In this document: piece by piece, positions 17,754-26,415 of the stretch
Layout of the letters: every line of letters starts with the position of its first letter
Position numbering within the stretch: position 1 is the stretch's first letter
Source of the DNA: an uncultured Eubacterium sp.
GTDB lineage: Bacteria; Bacillota; Clostridia; Lachnospirales; Lachnospiraceae
Length of the DNA stretch: 64,000 bases
Assembly: GCA_910589665.1 (NCBI GenBank)
Contig: CAJUTR010000010.1
Span: forward strand, 19,759 to 83,758
Reading direction: 5' to 3'
Notes under the pieces: generated by a model
What the model saw: only the letters and a program-made list of their open reading frames with translations
Told to the model about the DNA's origin: nothing
Database searches by the model: none
Made by a program: the position numbers and the translations under genes

Positions 17754-19187
17754 TCAGTACGCATTCCGGTTGATAAATCCTTTGATCACCGTGAGGAACA
17801 GGATTTTGATGTCCAGCATCACAGACCAGTTTTCAATATAATACAGATCACAGTCGATGCGCAGCCGGATCGAAGTGTCACCGCGGTAGCCATTGACCTG
17901 TGCCCAGCCTGTGATGCCGGGACGCACCTGATGTTTGATCATGTAACGGGGAATCTCTTCTTTAAACTTCTCTACGAAAAATGGGCGCTCCGGCCGCGGG
18001 CCGATGAGACTCATCTCCCCTTTTAAAACATTGAAAAGCTGGGGAAGCTCGTCCACGCTTGTTTTTCGTATGAATTTACCGATCGGAGTCACACGGGGAT
18101 CGTCAGGCGTTGTCCATGCTTTTTTCTCCTCGGAAGCTTTCTGCACTGTCATGGAGCGGAATTTATACATCATAAATGGTTTCCCGTGGAGACCGATGCG
18201 TTCCTGTTGAAAGATGAGCGGGCCTTCCGAGGTCGCCTTTACAACGATCGCCACAATGATCATCGGAATGGAAAACACGACGATACCGACAAAGGAACCG
18301 ATGATATCAATTGATCGTTTGACAAATTTGTTGAAAGAATTGGACAGAGGAACATTCCGCACATGGATGACCGGAAGCCCGTCCAGATCTTCGGTATAAG
18401 GTTTGGTCGGGATAATGTTGTTGTAATCAGGGATAAATTTTGTGTGTACGCCGGATTTTTCCGTAATGGATACGATGTCTTCCAGTCTTCCGTACTGGTC
18501 GATCCCGAGAGTGATGGCGATCTCGTCGTAGGAATTATTGGCGATGATAGATTCGAGATCGTCAATATCTCCGATGACGTGTACGTCCCGATAAGATTTT
18601 CCGTTCCGTTTGCGGTCGTCTAAAATACCGTGGACGACATATCCCCATTCCGGGTGCGCGCAGATGCGGTCAATATAGCCTTCCGCTGATCGGCCGTAAC
18701 CGACGAGGAGGATGTGTTTGAGATTGTGTCCTTTTTTGCGGAACCTGCGCAGGATCGTCGTGATCAGTAAACGGAAAAAAAGTTCAAGAATAAAATTGAT
18801 CACCACGAATATAATGATAAAAAGCCGGGCATAATTTCCGCTCCGTTTTATAAAATACAGGCCGGCAGTGCAGTAAAGGATACCGATCACGTTGGCCTTG
18901 AAAATATTGTACATCTGAGATTTGCGGCTTGTGACACGTTTTGGGTCATAGAGGTGAAAAAGGTAATAGGAGAGCAGATAGCAAGGTATCAAAAGAAAAA
19001 GCAGCTGCATGTACTGCTCGAGTTTTTCGTAAAGTCCGATTGGTTCATCTATGATCCCATACCGGATCAGGAAGCTGAACTCTTCATCAAAACGCAGAAG
19101 ATAGGCCAGCACAAAGGAGACGATAAGTATCAGTACATCTATTATAAAGCGAATGACATTTAGTAACTTCTGATTTCCTTTGATCAA
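17754..19187 (-). CDS. Undecaprenyl-phosphate glycosylphosphotransferase (WbaP/CpsE type)
   Basis: 477 residues from a TTG start (19187) with AGGA 9 bases upstream. Four or five N-terminal helices and a central Rossmann-like CoA-binding domain (HILLVGYGRSAEGY near residue 160) precede the bacterial sugar transferase domain from about residue 285. Motifs: KRSIDIIGSFVG, QERIGLHGKPFMMYKFRSM, SVDELPQLFNVLKGEMSLIG, PRPERP and RPGITGWAQVNGYRG. It transfers a sugar-1-phosphate from UDP-sugar to undecaprenyl phosphate, starting exopolysaccharide or capsule synthesis at the membrane. No other polysaccharide genes adjoin it. Confidence 0.9.
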   Translation of the reverse strand: MIKGNQKLLNVIRFIIDVLILIVSFVLAYLLRFDEEFSFLIRYGIIDEPIGLYEKLEQYMQLLFLLIPCYLLSYYLFHLYDPKRVTSRKSQMYNIFKANVIGILYCTAGLYFIKRSGNYARLFIIIFVVINFILELFFRLLITTILRRFRKKGHNLKHILLVGYGRSAEGYIDRICAHPEWGYVVHGILDDRKRNGKSYRDVHVIGDIDDLESIIANNSYDEIAITLGIDQYGRLEDIVSITEKSGVHTKFIPDYNNIIPTKPYTEDLDGLPVIHVRNVPLSNSFNKFVKRSIDIIGSFVGIVVFSIPMIIVAIVVKATSEGPLIFQQERIGLHGKPFMMYKFRSMTVQKASEEKKAWTTPDDPRVTPIGKFIRKTSVDELPQLFNVLKGEMSLIGPRPERPFFVEKFKEEIPRYMIKHQVRPGITGWAQVNGYRGDTSIRLRIDCDLYYIENWSVMLDIKILFLTVIKGFINRNAY

Positions 19188-19415
19188 TTGTTATCATCCT
19201 TTCCTATGTGTTATTACACGATGTTAAGGGAAAAATACCTTTAGGCCCCAACATCATTATATACAGTATAAGATATTTTACCAGTTTTCACAATAATAAA
19301 ATAAAGATTTCACAAACTAAACACAATTGATATGTATAATGCAATTTGAGAACGGGTAAAATACATCAAATTTCATATGAATTTGTAATAAAGGAAATAA
19401 GAAAGGAAGATTCTT

Positions 19416-20960
19416 ATGAGTGAAGATAATTGGAATAACTGGAATAATGAGGAAAATTCTTTTTCGGGTTCACTGGATCCGACGAGTGTGAATGCGCAGC
19501 AGGACACTTATACAGGTGCGGAGGCACAGACGGAGCAAAGTAATGAGGCGGGACCGCAGCCAATGCCTTCTGATGATAATATGTACCGGTTCCAAAATGT
19601 AAATGCAGGACAGAAGGAACCAGATGAAGGGCGGTCGGAGAAGAAGGGGAAACATTCCGGCGGAGTGGTAAAGATCCTTGTATCTGCTGTCGTATTTGGC
19701 GTGGTGGCAGCAGCGTGTTTCTTTGTCGTTTTGAAAATTTCCGGTTTTCGTTTTTCGGGAGAAAACGAAGGCGGCGGTATGATCGGGACAGTAGATACGA
19801 CCGCAGGTAATGAGGTGATGGCAGTTTCCGGTTCGGCAGCAGGATTTTCTGATGTGTCAGGAATCGTGGACCGCGCGATGCCTTCGATCGTCGCTATTAC
19901 GGAAACGAGTACGGTATCCTCTTATTTTGGCCAGTCCTATTCGACGGAAGGCGCCGGGTCAGGATTTATTGTAAAGGAAGATAATGATGAGCTGCTGATC
20001 GTGACAAATAATCACGTGGTAGAGGGCGCCGACAGCATTACGGTTACCTTTATTGACGATTCTACGGCAAACGGTATCATAAAAGGGTTGGATTCCGCAG
20101 CGGATCTGGCCGTTATCTCGGTGAAGATAAGCGATCTGAAAGAAGAGACGAAACAGAAGATCAAAGTTGCCAGCCTGGGCCATTCCGATGATGTCAAGGT
20201 CGGACAGATGGCGATCGCGATCGGCAATGCACTTGGTTATGGGCAGTCTGTGACGGTAGGATATATTAGCGCCAAAGACAGACAGGTTCAAGTGGGAGAC
20301 GAGAGTTCCTACAGCACGAATACGATGACGCTTCTGCAGACGGACGCGGCGATCAATCCGGGTAACAGCGGCGGTGCGCTTCTTGATGCTAATGGCAACG
20401 TTATAGGTATCAATTCAGTAAAATATGCGGATACGAAAGTGGAAGGTATCGGCTATGCGATCCCGATGACGGACGCCGTGCCGATCATCAATGAACTGAT
20501 GAACCGCAAAGTGCTGAAAGACGAAGAAAAAGGGTATCTCGGAATTTCGGGCCGGACAGTCGGCGAGAGTCTGAGCCAGGCATATGGACTCCCGGTAGGT
20601 GTGTTCGTATCTGCTGTTTCGGATAATGGCGCTGCGAAACAGGCCGGCATCAAGCAGGGCGATATAATTACAAAGATCAATGATTCGAAGATTACAAGTA
20701 TCGAACAGGTACAGGAGAAAGTCAATAACCTGGAAGCCGGCACCGAGATCACAGTTACGATCTCCAGGAGCCAGGATGGAGAATACAAGGAACAGGATGT
20801 TAAGGTGACGCTCGGAAGCTCAGAGACGATAAATAATCTGGATAACGGAAAACAGGAAAACGGAGGAAAGAGCGATGGGCAGAATAACGGGCAGCAGGGC
20901 AACCCGTTTGGATACGAAGATGAATCGCAGGACGACGGATATCAGATCATGCCGTGGTAA
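19416..20960 (+). CDS. htrA: HtrA/DegP-type serine protease with PDZ domain
   Basis: 514 residues. A long acidic, Asn/Gln-rich cytoplasmic N-terminus (about 80 residues, beginning MSEDNWNNWNNEEN) precedes one membrane helix (VVKILVSAVVFGVVAAACFF). The trypsin-like domain outside the membrane has His200 (TNNHVVEG), Asp230 (SAADLAVI) and Ser318 (NPGNSGGAL). One PDZ domain (about 375-465) follows, then a Gln/Asn/Gly-rich tail. It degrades or refolds damaged exported proteins. Ribosome site AAAGGAAG. The terminator at 20997 separates it from clpX. Confidence 0.93.
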   Translation: MSEDNWNNWNNEENSFSGSLDPTSVNAQQDTYTGAEAQTEQSNEAGPQPMPSDDNMYRFQNVNAGQKEPDEGRSEKKGKHSGGVVKILVSAVVFGVVAAACFFVVLKISGFRFSGENEGGGMIGTVDTTAGNEVMAVSGSAAGFSDVSGIVDRAMPSIVAITETSTVSSYFGQSYSTEGAGSGFIVKEDNDELLIVTNNHVVEGADSITVTFIDDSTANGIIKGLDSAADLAVISVKISDLKEETKQKIKVASLGHSDDVKVGQMAIAIGNALGYGQSVTVGYISAKDRQVQVGDESSYSTNTMTLLQTDAAINPGNSGGALLDANGNVIGINSVKYADTKVEGIGYAIPMTDAVPIINELMNRKVLKDEEKGYLGISGRTVGESLSQAYGLPVGVFVSAVSDNGAAKQAGIKQGDIITKINDSKITSIEQVQEKVNNLEAGTEITVTISRSQDGEYKEQDVKVTLGSSETINNLDNGKQENGGKSDGQNNGQQGNPFGYEDESQDDGYQIMPW

Positions 20961-20996
20961 TGGGATATTTTCTGAAAGAAATGATACATTTGTACG

Positions 20997-21030
20997 GGAA
21001 CTGTTATCAGAAATGATAGCAGTTCCTTTT
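20997..21030 (+). terminator. Terminator after htrA
   Basis: GGGAACTGTTATC pairs with GATAGCAGTTCC around the loop agaaat (one T/G bulge), followed by TTTT. Confidence 0.75.
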
Positions 21031-21079
21031 GGGCGCTAAGGGCTGCTGTATCTGGCAGTTCCGGATTGGAGGATTGATT

Positions 21080-22555
21080 TTGAGCGAGGAAATTACAAAG
21101 ACGGATCATGGGGACAAGAAAGATGGGGGAGAACGGGACGGTTATGAAAAGACCTGCTATCTGTGCCAAAGGCCGGAGAGCAAGGTGCAGCAGATGATGT
21201 CGATATCGAACATCCCAGTATGTTCGGACTGCATGCAGAAGGCATTAGACCAAATAAAAATGCAGGACATTCCGAATCTTGGCCCAGTGGGTCATACTGG
21301 CGGGTCATCGGATCAGAAAGGGACGCCAAACATACCGGGGATTGAATTTATCAATCTGGCAAATATGTTCGGCGGGGGAATGTCAGAAGAAATGCAGGCG
21401 AGACATTCGGTCAAGCCGAAAAAGAAGAAAAAGAAAGAGGCGGCGCCTGTGCTTGATATCCGGCAGCTTCCGGCTCCGCATGTGATCAAGGGAAAACTGG
21501 ATGATTTTGTGATGGGACAGGACGAGGCAAAAAAGGTCATTTCTGTCGGCGTTTATAATCATTACAAGCGGGTGTTGTCGATCCGGGAAAGAGAAAAGGC
21601 CGAGGAGAGCGGTGATCAGAATTTATCCGGTATGGATGTCGAGATAGAGAAATCCAATATGCTGATGCTTGGTCCTACCGGAAGCGGGAAGACATATCTT
21701 GTCAAGACGCTGGCGAAACTCCTTCAGGTTCCGCTTGCCATTACAGATGCGACGGCACTCACAGAGGCGGGATACATCGGTGATGACGTGGAAAGCGTTA
21801 TTTCAAAGCTGCTTTCAAATGCGGATAATGACGTGGAGAGGGCAGAGAGCGGGATCGTGTATATCGACGAGATTGATAAACTGGCAAAAAAAGAAAATGC
21901 GAACCATCGCGATGTCAGCGGGGAATCAGTTCAGCAGGCGCTATTAAAGCTGCTGGAGGGGGCTGATGTGGAAGTGCCTGTCGGAGCCAGCAATAAAAAT
22001 GCGATGGTGCCGATGACGACGGTGAATACAAGTCACATTCTATTTATCTGCGGCGGCGCTTTTCCGGGATTGGAAAAGATAGTGAAAAAGCGATTGACCA
22101 AACACGGAGGTATCGGTTTTGGGGCGGATCTGAAAGATCGGTATGACGATGAAAAGGACATCTTCTCGAGAGTGGAGACGGAAGACATACGTAATTACGG
22201 TCTTATCCCAGAGTTTATCGGAAGGCTCCCGATCATTTACTCTTTGAGCGAGATGGATGAAAACCTGCTTGTCAAAGTTTTGACTGAGCCAAAAAACGCC
22301 ATCATCAAACAGTATCAAAAACTGTTATCCATGGATGAGGTGAGATTGGATTTTGATGAGGACGCGCTGTTTGCGATCGCCAGCCAAGCGGTGAAAAAGA
22401 AGACGGGAGCACGTGCCCTTCGCTCGATCATTGAAAAAATGATGCTCGATATCATGTATGAAATACCGAAGGATGATATGATCGGCAAGGTTACGATTAC
22501 GAAGGATTATATCGAGGGAACGGGTGCGCCGCGTATTGAGATGCGGGGCAGTTGA
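21080..22555 (+). CDS. clpX: ClpX: ATP-dependent Clp protease ATP-binding subunit
   Basis: 491 residues from the TTG at 21080, chosen because GGAGG lies 7 bases before it. An upstream TTG (21029) lies in the terminator. The N-terminal zinc-binding domain has CYLCQ...CSDC. A Lys-rich linker (KPKKKKKKEAAPV) precedes the AAA+ domain with Walker A GPTGSGKT, Walker B IVYIDEIDKLAKK and the sensor region with GGAFPGLE and FIGRLP. ClpX unfolds substrates and feeds them to ClpP. It is longer than usual (about 420) because of a 40-60-residue insert between zinc finger and AAA+ domain. No clpP or tig is adjacent. Confidence 0.92.
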   Translation: MSEEITKTDHGDKKDGGERDGYEKTCYLCQRPESKVQQMMSISNIPVCSDCMQKALDQIKMQDIPNLGPVGHTGGSSDQKGTPNIPGIEFINLANMFGGGMSEEMQARHSVKPKKKKKKEAAPVLDIRQLPAPHVIKGKLDDFVMGQDEAKKVISVGVYNHYKRVLSIREREKAEESGDQNLSGMDVEIEKSNMLMLGPTGSGKTYLVKTLAKLLQVPLAITDATALTEAGYIGDDVESVISKLLSNADNDVERAESGIVYIDEIDKLAKKENANHRDVSGESVQQALLKLLEGADVEVPVGASNKNAMVPMTTVNTSHILFICGGAFPGLEKIVKKRLTKHGGIGFGADLKDRYDDEKDIFSRVETEDIRNYGLIPEFIGRLPIIYSLSEMDENLLVKVLTEPKNAIIKQYQKLLSMDEVRLDFDEDALFAIASQAVKKKTGARALRSIIEKMMLDIMYEIPKDDMIGKVTITKDYIEGTGAPRIEMRGS

Positions 22556-22570
22556 AAACAGATAGAAATT

Positions 22571-22613
22571 TAACACTTTGCTGCGGTGTCTGCGGGCAAG
22601 GTGTTATTTTTTC
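22571..22613 (+). terminator. Terminator after clpX
   Basis: AACACTTTGC pairs with GCAAGGTGTT (one wobble), followed by ATTTTTTC. Confidence 0.8.
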
Positions 22614-22682
22614 TTGTATCTCAAATCAAACTGTGGTAAAATATGCTATAGGGATTTTAGAATGGGAAACGGTGAAGGCGAG

Positions 22683-23741
22683 ATGACGACAAAATATATT
22701 AGATGGACGCCAGAGGACGGTTTTGATTCAGATGAACTTTCGGAGGCTGTACGGGTCATCCGGGAGGGCGGTCTGGTGGCGTTTCCGACGGAAACCGTAT
22801 ACGGACTGGGAGGAAACGGACTTCGCCCGGAGGTGTCGAAAAAGATTTACGCGGCAAAGGGCAGGCCGTCGGATAACCCGCTTATTCTCCATATCGCGGA
22901 ACGGAAACAGCTTGACCGGATCGCGCGCGGGGTATCAGAGAAATCAGAAAGACTTGCCGATTCGTTTTGGCCGGGGCCGCTGACTATGATTTTTGAAAAA
23001 GCGTCATGTGTTCCTTATGAGACGACGGGCGGTTTGGATACCATTGCGGTCAGGATGCCGGATCACACAGGGGCGCTCGAATTTTTAAAGCAGGCAGGCG
23101 TTCCGGTGGCTGCGCCGAGCGCAAATACATCGGGAAGGCCGAGTCCGACAAAGGCGGCGCATGTCCGGGAAGATTTGCATGGGATCATTGATATGGTTAT
23201 TGATGGCGGTGATGTCGGCATCGGCTACGAATCTACGATATTGGACATGACAGAAACGATTCCTGTTATTTTGAGACCGGGGGCGGTCACAAAAAAAATG
23301 CTATCGGATGTGATCGGCGAAGTGGTCATGGATCCCGCGCTCATGTCAGTGGGCAGGGATCGGCCGAGAGCGCCGGGTATGAAGTACCGCCATTATGCTC
23401 CAAATGCGGAGATGATCGTGTTTCAGGGAAGCTTAGCGGCGGTTGCTGACCGAATACAGAAGCAGGTTCGGTCCTATGTTTGTGATGGAAGTTATAAAAC
23501 AGAAGAGATTGGCATTTTGGCAGCCGAAGAAACAGCGGGCAGTTATCCGGAAGGACAAGTCGTGTCCGCGGGTTCCCGAAAGAAGGGGACGGTTGGCAGA
23601 ATGATATATGGCGCACTTCGTAAGTTTGACGAACTTCATGTAAAGATTATCCTGTCAGAGAGTTTTTATGAACTGGAACAACAGGAGGCGATCATGAATC
23701 GGCTCCTGAAGGCTGCAGGACAACGTACGATAGACGTTTGA
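22683..23741 (+). CDS. tsaC: L-threonylcarbamoyladenylate synthase (Sua5/YwlC)
   Basis: 352 residues from ATG 22683; ATG 22662 is an alternative and neither has a strong ribosome site. The YrdC-like domain (about 1-205) carries GGLVAFPTETVYGLGGN, KIYAAKGRPSDNPL, FWPGPLT and APSANTSGRPSPT. The C-terminal Sua5 domain begins after RAPGMKYRHYAP. It makes threonylcarbamoyl-AMP from Thr, bicarbonate and ATP for t6A37 of tRNA. Upstream of the LMW phosphatase-like gene and rpiB, as in Bacillus (ywlC-ywlE-ywlF). Confidence 0.92.
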   Translation: MTTKYIRWTPEDGFDSDELSEAVRVIREGGLVAFPTETVYGLGGNGLRPEVSKKIYAAKGRPSDNPLILHIAERKQLDRIARGVSEKSERLADSFWPGPLTMIFEKASCVPYETTGGLDTIAVRMPDHTGALEFLKQAGVPVAAPSANTSGRPSPTKAAHVREDLHGIIDMVIDGGDVGIGYESTILDMTETIPVILRPGAVTKKMLSDVIGEVVMDPALMSVGRDRPRAPGMKYRHYAPNAEMIVFQGSLAAVADRIQKQVRSYVCDGSYKTEEIGILAAEETAGSYPEGQVVSAGSRKKGTVGRMIYGALRKFDELHVKIILSESFYELEQQEAIMNRLLKAAGQRTIDV

Positions 23742-23765
23742 GTGAGTTGCGGAAGGCGGAATATT

Positions 23766-24212
23766 ATGGATTATGGAAAAGTCATATTTGTAAGTAAAGA
23801 GAACATCACTCTCAGCCCGATGGCTGAGTGGATTTTTAAGAGCATTTTAATGAATAAAGAAAAAGAGATCCTGTCCCGGGGACTTGTCGTACTGTTTCCG
23901 GAACCGCGGAATATGAAGGTGACGGATATCCTCATCAACCATGCGGTTCCTTGTGAGGAGCAGGTTTCTACAGGATTTTCTGCGGAAGAAGTGACCGAGG
24001 ACACGCTGATCCTGACGATGAACTTTGTGGAAAAGGTTAAAGTATTAGAGGATTTTGGAATCTCGGAACATGTGTTTACGCTTCACGAATTTGCCGGTGA
24101 GGAGGGCGAGATCCTGGAGCTCCATGGCGGGGATGAGAGTACATATGAAGCAAGTTACGCAGAAATCAAAGATTTACTTTATAAGATAAAGAAAAAATTG
24201 CAGTGGACATAA
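23766..24212 (+). CDS. Low-molecular-weight protein-tyrosine phosphatase-like protein with lost active site
   Basis: 148 residues from ATG 23766 (GGAAGGCGGA upstream). The segment VSKENITLSPMAE aligns with the P-loop VCxGNxCRSPMAE of LMW-PTPs, but the nucleophile Cys is Ser10 and the invariant Arg is Leu16. The C-terminal Asp-Pro acid motif is also not visible (ELHGGDESTYEASY takes its place). The rest (EHVFTLHEFAGEEG) keeps family character, and its place between sua5 and rpiB is that of ywlE. It is therefore probably a non-catalytic descendant with a binding or structural role. Its 3' end overlaps the rpiB ribosome-site region. Confidence 0.75.
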   Translation: MDYGKVIFVSKENITLSPMAEWIFKSILMNKEKEILSRGLVVLFPEPRNMKVTDILINHAVPCEEQVSTGFSAEEVTEDTLILTMNFVEKVKVLEDFGISEHVFTLHEFAGEEGEILELHGGDESTYEASYAEIKDLLYKIKKKLQWT

Positions 24213-24223
24213 GGAGGTATATC

Positions 24224-24649
24224 ATGATTGCATTAGGAAGTGACCAGGCTGGATATGAGTTAAAGCAGGAGATCATAAAATATTTGGAGGATAAGGGACT
24301 GGAGTACAAGGATTATGGCAGTTATAATGCGGATCCGGTCGATTACCCGGTATACGGAAAACTCGTGGGAAATGCTGTGGCCGACGGGGAGTGTGAAAAA
24401 GGGATCCTCATCTGTGGTACAGGAATCGGGATTTCCATTGCTGCCAATAAAATCAAAGGAGTCCGCGCGGCGCTTTGCAGCGACTGTTTCAGCGCGGAAG
24501 CCACGAGACTCCACAATGATGCAAATATCGTGGCGTTTGGCGCGCGTGTCGTCGGCCCAGGACTTGCTGTAAAGATCGTGGATACGTTTCTGAATACAGA
24601 GTTTTCAGGAGCTGAGAGGCATGCTAGACGGGTATCAATGATGGAGTGA
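24224..24649 (+). CDS. rpiB: Ribose-5-phosphate isomerase B
   Basis: 141 residues from ATG 24224, preceded by AAGGAGG. The start MIALGSDQAGYELKQEI and the LICGTGIGISIAANK loop are the RpiB/LacAB signature. The catalytic Cys lies in the ICGTG segment. It interconverts ribose-5-phosphate and ribulose-5-phosphate in the cytoplasm (pentose phosphate pathway). It follows the phosphatase-like gene closely and precedes proC by 40 bases, so all four genes from tsaC could be one operon. Confidence 0.92.
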   Translation: MIALGSDQAGYELKQEIIKYLEDKGLEYKDYGSYNADPVDYPVYGKLVGNAVADGECEKGILICGTGIGISIAANKIKGVRAALCSDCFSAEATRLHNDANIVAFGARVVGPGLAVKIVDTFLNTEFSGAERHARRVSMME

Positions 24650-24689
24650 TACCGAAACAAGTATGGGTGTTTCGGAATGGAGGATTTTT

Positions 24690-25481
24690 ATGCTTGGATT
24701 TATCGGTTGTGGAAATATGGCACAGGCGATGCTGAAAGGAATTTTAGACAAAAAATGTTATCATCATAAGGATATCATCGTTTCCCGCAGGAATGAAGAG
24801 GCGCTGGCACAGATCAAGAATACGTTTTCCGTTTGCGTGACTACAGATAATAAAGAGGTTGCACAGAACGCAGATGTGCTGATCCTGGCGGTGAAGCCGT
24901 TCCAGTTTGAGGCGGTGATCGGTGAGATCCGGGAAGCTGTCAAAGAGGAGACGCTTATTATTTCGATTGCGGCAGGACAGACGATGGCGAATATAGAACA
25001 CCTTTTTGGAAAGAATATCCGATTAGTGAGAAGTATGCCAAATACACCTGCTCTTGTTCTAGAGGGAGCGGCAGGCGTGTGTTTTAACGATGCCGTGAGC
25101 TGGGAAGACAAAAAAACTGCGATGGATATCTTTTCGAGCTTTGGGATCGCCCATGAGGTGAGCGAGTCGATGATGGATGCGGTGATCGGTGTGAGTGGAA
25201 GCTCTCCGGCATACGTGTTCCTGTTTATTGAGGCGATGGCCGATGCCGCCGTGGCTGAAGGGATGCCGCGGGCGCAGGCATATGAACTGGCGGCGCAGGC
25301 CGTACTCGGAAGTGCAAAAATGGTACTGGAAACAGGGAAGCATCCGGGGGAATTGAAAGATATGGTTTGTTCTCCGGCCGGTACGACGATCGAGGCTGTG
25401 CGTGTGCTGGAAAAAGAAGGATTTCGCAGCGCTGTAATGGAAGCAGTCGGTGCCTGTGCGAAGAAGGCACGGGAGATGTAA
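24690..25481 (+). CDS. proC: Pyrroline-5-carboxylate reductase
   Basis: 263 residues from ATG 24690 (TGGAGG upstream). N-terminal dinucleotide-binding motif GFIGCGNMAQAML, then RSMPNTPALV near residue 118 and the C-terminal dimerisation domain with GSSPAYVFLFIEAMADAAV and PAGTTIEA, all typical of ProC. It reduces pyrroline-5-carboxylate to proline with NAD(P)H. The last 24 codons (EKEGFRSAVMEAVGACAKKA) are the parent of the tandem repeat that follows. Normal family length (about 265-270). Confidence 0.93.
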   Translation: MLGFIGCGNMAQAMLKGILDKKCYHHKDIIVSRRNEEALAQIKNTFSVCVTTDNKEVAQNADVLILAVKPFQFEAVIGEIREAVKEETLIISIAAGQTMANIEHLFGKNIRLVRSMPNTPALVLEGAAGVCFNDAVSWEDKKTAMDIFSSFGIAHEVSESMMDAVIGVSGSSPAYVFLFIEAMADAAVAEGMPRAQAYELAAQAVLGSAKMVLETGKHPGELKDMVCSPAGTTIEAVRVLEKEGFRSAVMEAVGACAKKAREM

Positions 25482-25647
25482 GAAAGGTCTGCATGAAGGA
25501 AGGATTCCACAGTGCCGTAATGGAAGCTGTAAAAGCCTGTGCAAAAGTATGGGAAATAGAGGTAGAAAGGTCTGCATGAAGGAAGGATTCCACAGTGCCG
25601 TAATGGAAGCTGTAAAAGCCTGTGCAAAAGTATGGGAAATAGAGGTA
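25399..25647 (+). repeat. Three tandem 83-bp units derived from the 3' end of proC
   Basis: Unit 0 is 25399-25481 (last codons and stop of proC), unit 1 is 25482-25564 and unit 2 is 25565-25647. Units 1 and 2 are identical. Unit 0 differs from them at many positions but keeps register exactly 83 bases earlier (GAAGGATT at 25416, 25499 and 25582). A partial fourth start, GAAAGGTTTGC, follows at 25648. Each copied unit brings a ribosome site and a start codon. Confidence 0.92.
25493..25579 (+). CDS. 28-residue micro-ORF, copy 1 of proC C-terminal helix
   Basis: ATG 25493, preceded by GAAAGG 5 bases upstream. It encodes MKEGFHSAVMEAVKACAK followed by VWEIEVERSA. The first 18 residues mirror the ProC C-terminal helix (KEGFRSAVMEAVGACAK) of the gene just upstream. 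Its TGA overlaps the ATG of copy 2 (ATGA), which would couple their translation. Whether the peptide is made is unknown. If it is, it could mimic the ProC dimer-interface helix (inference). Confidence 0.4.
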   Translation: MKEGFHSAVMEAVKACAKVWEIEVERSA

Positions 25648-25665
25648 GAAAGGTTTGCAAGATGA
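25576..25665 (+). CDS. 29-residue micro-ORF, copy 2 of proC C-terminal helix
   Basis: Identical to copy 1 except for its end (ERFAR). The same ribosome site is repeated. Its TGA (25663-25665) overlaps the ATG (25662) of the atpZ-like gene, so it may couple translation of proC, both micro-ORFs and the first atp gene. Confidence 0.4.
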   Translation: MKEGFHSAVMEAVKACAKVWEIEVERFAR

Positions 25666-25982
25666 GAAAACGGGATAAAAAGAGGGAGAGACGGGAACTT
25701 GTCAATGCGTTTGCTATGCTTTTGCAAATCGGTCTTGCGATGATGACATGTATGGCGATGAGTTTCGGCATTGGTTTTTACCTAGATCGGCTGCTCGGAA
25801 CGAAGTGCTGGATCATGATCTTTCTTTTGATCGGCATACTGGCGTCCCTTCGGAGCCTGTTTATCCTGACTGGAAAATTCCAGTCGTCTGGCAGTTCGCA
25901 CAACGAAATAGATGGAAGACCAGAATATGGATCAGAGATGAAGGGGGAGTCCGATGCAGGAAGCAAAAAAGACGCTCGTTAG
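25662..25982 (+). CDS. AtpZ/AtpI-family membrane protein
   Basis: 106 residues from ATG 25662. A basic N-terminus (RKRDKKRERREL) is followed by two helices at about 14-35 and 42-62. The motif GIGFYLDRLLGTKCWIMI is typical of the AtpZ (PF09527) proteins encoded first in many Clostridia atp operons. They are implicated in ATP synthase assembly, possibly as an Mg2+/Ca2+ channel with AtpI. The polar tail overlaps the start of the next gene by 29 bases. Its ribosome site is inherited from the proC repeat unit. Confidence 0.8.
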   Translation: MRKRDKKRERRELVNAFAMLLQIGLAMMTCMAMSFGIGFYLDRLLGTKCWIMIFLLIGILASLRSLFILTGKFQSSGSSHNEIDGRPEYGSEMKGESDAGSKKDAR

Positions 25983-26358
25983 GGTGATCGCTCTCATATG
26001 GATCCTGGCGGCAGCCGTTGCCGTGACGGGGGGTGTCATTTTCATTTTTGTTCCCTTTGCGCTTCTTCCGTTTTTGCTCGGAGAGTTACTGGGAAGTATG
26101 GTTTCGATGCTTCTTATGATGCACCGTTATTCCACGCTGGATGTCGAACTTGATATGAACCGGAAGAGTGCGGTCAATCACTCGAAGGTCATGGCGTCGC
26201 TGCGCGCCGTAGCAGCGCTTGCGGCACTTTTCCTCGCGTTTTATATGCCGCAGTGGTTTTCGCCCGTTTCGGTATTTGCTGGGTTGTTTGCCACAAAAGC
26301 GGCCGCGTTGTTATATCCTATTGTATTTCGGACGAAATGTCTGTCTGAGAATAAATAA
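25954..26358 (+). CDS. atpI: ATP synthase subunit I (AtpI)
   Basis: 134 residues, four helices, in the position of atpI directly before the a subunit. It fits PF03899-type proteins (chaperone for c-ring assembly). GGGGG precedes the ATG. Sequence conservation in this family is low, so the call rests on topology and context. Confidence 0.7.
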   Translation: MQEAKKTLVRVIALIWILAAAVAVTGGVIFIFVPFALLPFLLGELLGSMVSMLLMMHRYSTLDVELDMNRKSAVNHSKVMASLRAVAALAALFLAFYMPQWFSPVSVFAGLFATKAAALLYPIVFRTKCLSENK

Positions 26359-26415
26359 AATAGATACCGAAGGCCCACCGGGTTTTCTTTGGTTTCTGGA
26401 AAGGAGAAAGAATCG

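Noticed and set aside
24764..25771. Long minus-strand ORF (335 codons) opposite proC and the repeat array
   Set aside because: It is the antisense shadow of proC, with Ser/Pro/Ala-rich low-complexity translation, no ribosome site and no recognisable domain.
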